DNA of 6,996 bases from Nocardioides sp. GTDB taxonomy: Bacteria > Actinomycetota > Actinomycetes > Propionibacteriales > Nocardioidaceae. The stretch is from the NCBI GenBank assembly GCA_023252065.1, contig JAHEXO010000115.1, positions 1-6,996 on the forward strand, in the 5' to 3' direction. The notes under the pieces are model-generated. The model was not told the origin of the DNA. It did no database searches and saw nothing but the letters and a program-made list of their open reading frames with translations. Positions 5,795 through 6,996 of this stretch are shown one piece after another. A program made the translations under genes and the position numbers. Each line of letters starts with the position of its first letter. Position 1 is the first letter of the stretch.

Positions 5795-5832
5795 GGACGG
5801 GCGGTGGCGCGGAAACGCGTCACCGCCCGTTC
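5795..5832 (+). terminator. Strong terminator hairpin with GAAA tetraloop
   Basis: ACGGGCGGTG (5797-5806) pairs with CACCGCCCGT (5821-5830). The stem extends inward to a G-C pair closing a GAAA loop (5812-5815), with one G-T wobble (5807/5820), giving at least 15 continuous pairs. Two outer pairs (5796/5831 as G-T, 5795/5832) may add to it. It begins 13 bases after the TGA of the PhoX-like gene. No U-tract follows, as is usual in actinobacteria. Confidence 0.85.
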
Positions 5833-5886
5833 ACCTTGGTGTGCCACGGTCCGGTTGTGTGGGAGTACACCGTTGCGGCGGACAGA

Positions 5887-6126
5887 GTGTCCCGCGTCGT
5901 GCTCCCCGCGTCGTACCGCGCCGGGAGCCGCGTGGACCAGCACCTGCAACGGGTCCCGGAGAAATGGGTCCACGCGGTGGCGAGGAACTCGACGGCGACC
6001 CTGTGTGGGAAGTCGGTGCAGGGACTGCACCGCTTCGAGGGTCTGCTCTTCGAGCATGTCAACCATCACCTGCGCTGCCGGACCTGTGATGCCGAGGCCG
6101 GACACCCTCGCGGCAGGCGACCCTGA
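5887..6126 (+). CDS. Small hypothetical protein with a zinc-ribbon-like Cys/His pattern
   Basis: A 79-residue soluble protein from GTG 5887, ending at TGA 6124-6126. I do not recognise a named family. It holds Cys40-Gly-Lys, His48, a His57/His60/His61 cluster and a C-terminal Cys64-x-x-Cys67, a spacing that suggests one bound zinc. The tail is basic (HPRGRRP). Third codon positions are nearly all G or C from 5887 onwards but weaker before it, which favours this start. The open frame reaches back to TTG 5836 and GTG 5839, yet those directly abut the terminator ending at 5832 and have no Shine-Dalgarno site. The start at 5887 itself has only a weak GCGGAC upstream. It converges on the RibD-C-like gene with 11 bases between the stops. 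There is no operon partner. Confidence 0.6.
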   Translation: MSRVVLPASYRAGSRVDQHLQRVPEKWVHAVARNSTATLCGKSVQGLHRFEGLLFEHVNHHLRCRTCDAEAGHPRGRRP

Positions 6127-6137
6127 TCGCGACGTGC

Positions 6138-6722
6138 TCAGGGCACCACGCGGTACCGGACGAGCAGGTAGCCGCTCGGTGAGGCCACCCCGCGGATGAG
6201 CTCGAGCCGGATCGGCGGCAGTCCGTCGAACAGCCGCTGGCCGGTCCCGGCGATCGTCGGTGCCACGACGAACCTCAGCTCGTCGACGACGACGGCAGCG
6301 AGCAGCGCCCGCGTGACCGAGATGCTGGCGTGGACGCCGATGTCGCCGCCCGGGCGACCCTTCAGGTCGCGCACGAACTCGACCAGGTCGCCGTCGATGA
6401 CGTGCGAGCTGCTCCACTCACGCGCCAGTGGCGTCGACGTGGCGACGTACTTGGGAACGGCGTTGATGAAGGAGGCGAACGGCTCGATGTCGCTGTCGGG
6501 CCAGAACTCGGCCCACTCGTCGTAGCTCCGCCGGCCCAGGATCACCGCGTCCTGGGTGGCGATGAGCTCCACCCCGCTGGCATCGGTCTCGTCGTCCCAG
6601 GCGGTGACGAACCGGTCGGGAGCCTCGGCCACCCCGTCGAGGGACAGGAAGTGACCGGCGACCACTGTGCGCTCAGGCCGCTCGGCCTCCACGGTCGGGT
6701 CGGGCTGGGAGGGGGTCGACAT
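6138..6722 (-). CDS. Dihydrofolate reductase / RibD C-terminal-family protein
   Basis: The 194-residue cytoplasmic protein of the RibD_C (DHFR-like) superfamily is common in actinobacteria as stand-alone 'dihydrofolate reductase family' proteins and is predicted to bind NADPH. Evidence: the N-terminal strand with SLDG (27-30) after VVAGHF; GRRSYDEW at 63-70, the helix-cap motif of this family; KYVATSTP (91-98); the glycine-rich GGDIGVHAS (125-133) for the dinucleotide phosphates; then DELRFVVAPTIAGTGQRLF (147-165), the classic RibD_C ending. The first 18 residues (SQPDPTVEAERPER) are probably disordered. The start is ATG at 6722-6720, with AAGGAG (complement of 6730-6735) 7 bases upstream. 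True folate reduction or riboflavin synthesis is unlikely for such paralogues, and the substrate is unknown. It is transcribed in the same direction as the DUF4190-like gene behind it, 81 bases away, so they may be co-transcribed. Confidence 0.92.
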   Translation of the reverse strand: MSTPSQPDPTVEAERPERTVVAGHFLSLDGVAEAPDRFVTAWDDETDASGVELIATQDAVILGRRSYDEWAEFWPDSDIEPFASFINAVPKYVATSTPLAREWSSSHVIDGDLVEFVRDLKGRPGGDIGVHASISVTRALLAAVVVDELRFVVAPTIAGTGQRLFDGLPPIRLELIRGVASPSGYLLVRYRVVP

Positions 6723-6803
6723 GACTGGTCTCCTTCACAGGACGACGGGTGGGTCGTGGATCACCTCTACGTCGGACGAGGCCGGGGCATTTCGACACCG
6801 GCG

Positions 6804-6996
6804 TCACATGTGGGCGACGAAGGCAGCGAAGACGACCACGCTGATCACACCGAGCACGACGGCGCACCACGCCGCACCGCGCCCCCGGAGAGTCCCCTCG
6901 GAGGCCTTGATGTCTCTCAGGGCGCGGAGCCCCAGGAAGATGGCGGGAATGCCGGCGCGGATGCTGAAGGGAACGATGCTGAGCAGACCGAGGATG
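6804..6996 (-). CDS. DUF4190-like membrane protein, C-terminal part (runs off the window)
   Basis: On the minus strand an open frame enters at the window edge and ends at TGA (complement of 6804-6806), giving 64 codons including the stop. The fragment reads ILGLLSIVPFSIRAGIPAIFLGLRALRDIKASEG..., then RGRGAAWCAVVLGVISVVVFAAFVAHM. Two hydrophobic helices are separated by a short basic loop with the pattern G-x-x-A-x-x-x-I-x-x-S-x-G-x-x-x-G-R-G-x-A. This is the usual layout of DUF4190 domains, small two-helix membrane modules of unknown role. The N-terminal part, often Pro/Tyr-rich in such proteins, lies outside. The frame has high G/C third positions throughout. No terminator hairpin is visible after the stop. 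Confidence 0.75.
   Translation of the reverse strand, partial: ILGLLSIVPFSIRAGIPAIFLGLRALRDIKASEGTLRGRGAAWCAVVLGVISVVVFAAFVAHM

Noticed and set aside
4162..6417. A 751-codon open frame on the minus strand, longer than helR
   Set aside because: It lies antisense to the PhoX-like gene, whose signal peptide, Shine-Dalgarno site and family motifs are clear. It also runs on through the terminator, the small CDS and part of the RibD-C gene. Its Val/Gly/Arg-rich low-complexity translation is typical of high-GC antisense shadows.
1..6996. tRNA, rRNA, CRISPR array, transposase, phage or attachment-site signals
   Set aside because: None seen on either strand. There are no spaced direct repeats, no cloverleaf-like sequence and no transposase or integrase motifs.

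Overview
The window is high-GC DNA (roughly 70 % G+C by eye, third codon positions almost always G or C). It carries Shine-Dalgarno-led genes typical of an actinobacterium; the gene set would fit a Nocardioides-like or Streptomyces-like genome, but the genus is a guess. No rRNA, tRNA, CRISPR array, insertion sequence or phage gene was seen.

Layout. Bases 1-121 hold the probable 3' end of an upstream gene, followed by two strong hairpins (64-102, 124-148). The centrepiece is a HelD-family RNA polymerase-binding helicase-like gene (245-2401). I recognise it as helR, the rifamycin-resistance factor that displaces rifamycins from RNA polymerase. A palindrome with core TTGCGGCAAG flanked by G4 and C4 (168-188) lies 56 bases upstream and matches the rifamycin-associated element (RAE) as I remember it. 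The cis-element and gene together point to a rifamycin-inducible target-protection cassette.

Next comes a small two-gene unit. An AT-rich promoter overlapped by a 28-bp near-perfect palindrome (2435-2462) drives a 91-aa dimeric alpha/beta-barrel-type protein (2494-2769) and probably a MarR-family repressor (2889-3353). The repressor's coding signal begins upstream of its first ordinary start codon. A two-pore-helix-type potassium channel (3371-3952, minus) converges on marR. A 236-bp divergent spacer with two small inverted repeats separates it from a secreted PhoX/DUF839-like protein gene (4189-5781), which is broken by a single in-frame amber codon at 5212-5214. A very strong hairpin with a GAAA loop (5795-5832) closes that gene.

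The right end holds a small putative zinc-ribbon protein (5887-6126), a convergent RibD-C/dihydrofolate-reductase-like protein (6138-6722, minus) and the C-terminus of a DUF4190-like membrane protein that runs off the window (6804-6996, minus).

Only the RAE-helR pair and the operator-monooxygenase-like-marR group look functionally linked. The rest reads as ordinary chromosomal neighbourhood. The points most worth a second look are the RAE-helR arrangement, the operator and odd start of marR, and the amber codon in the PhoX-like gene.
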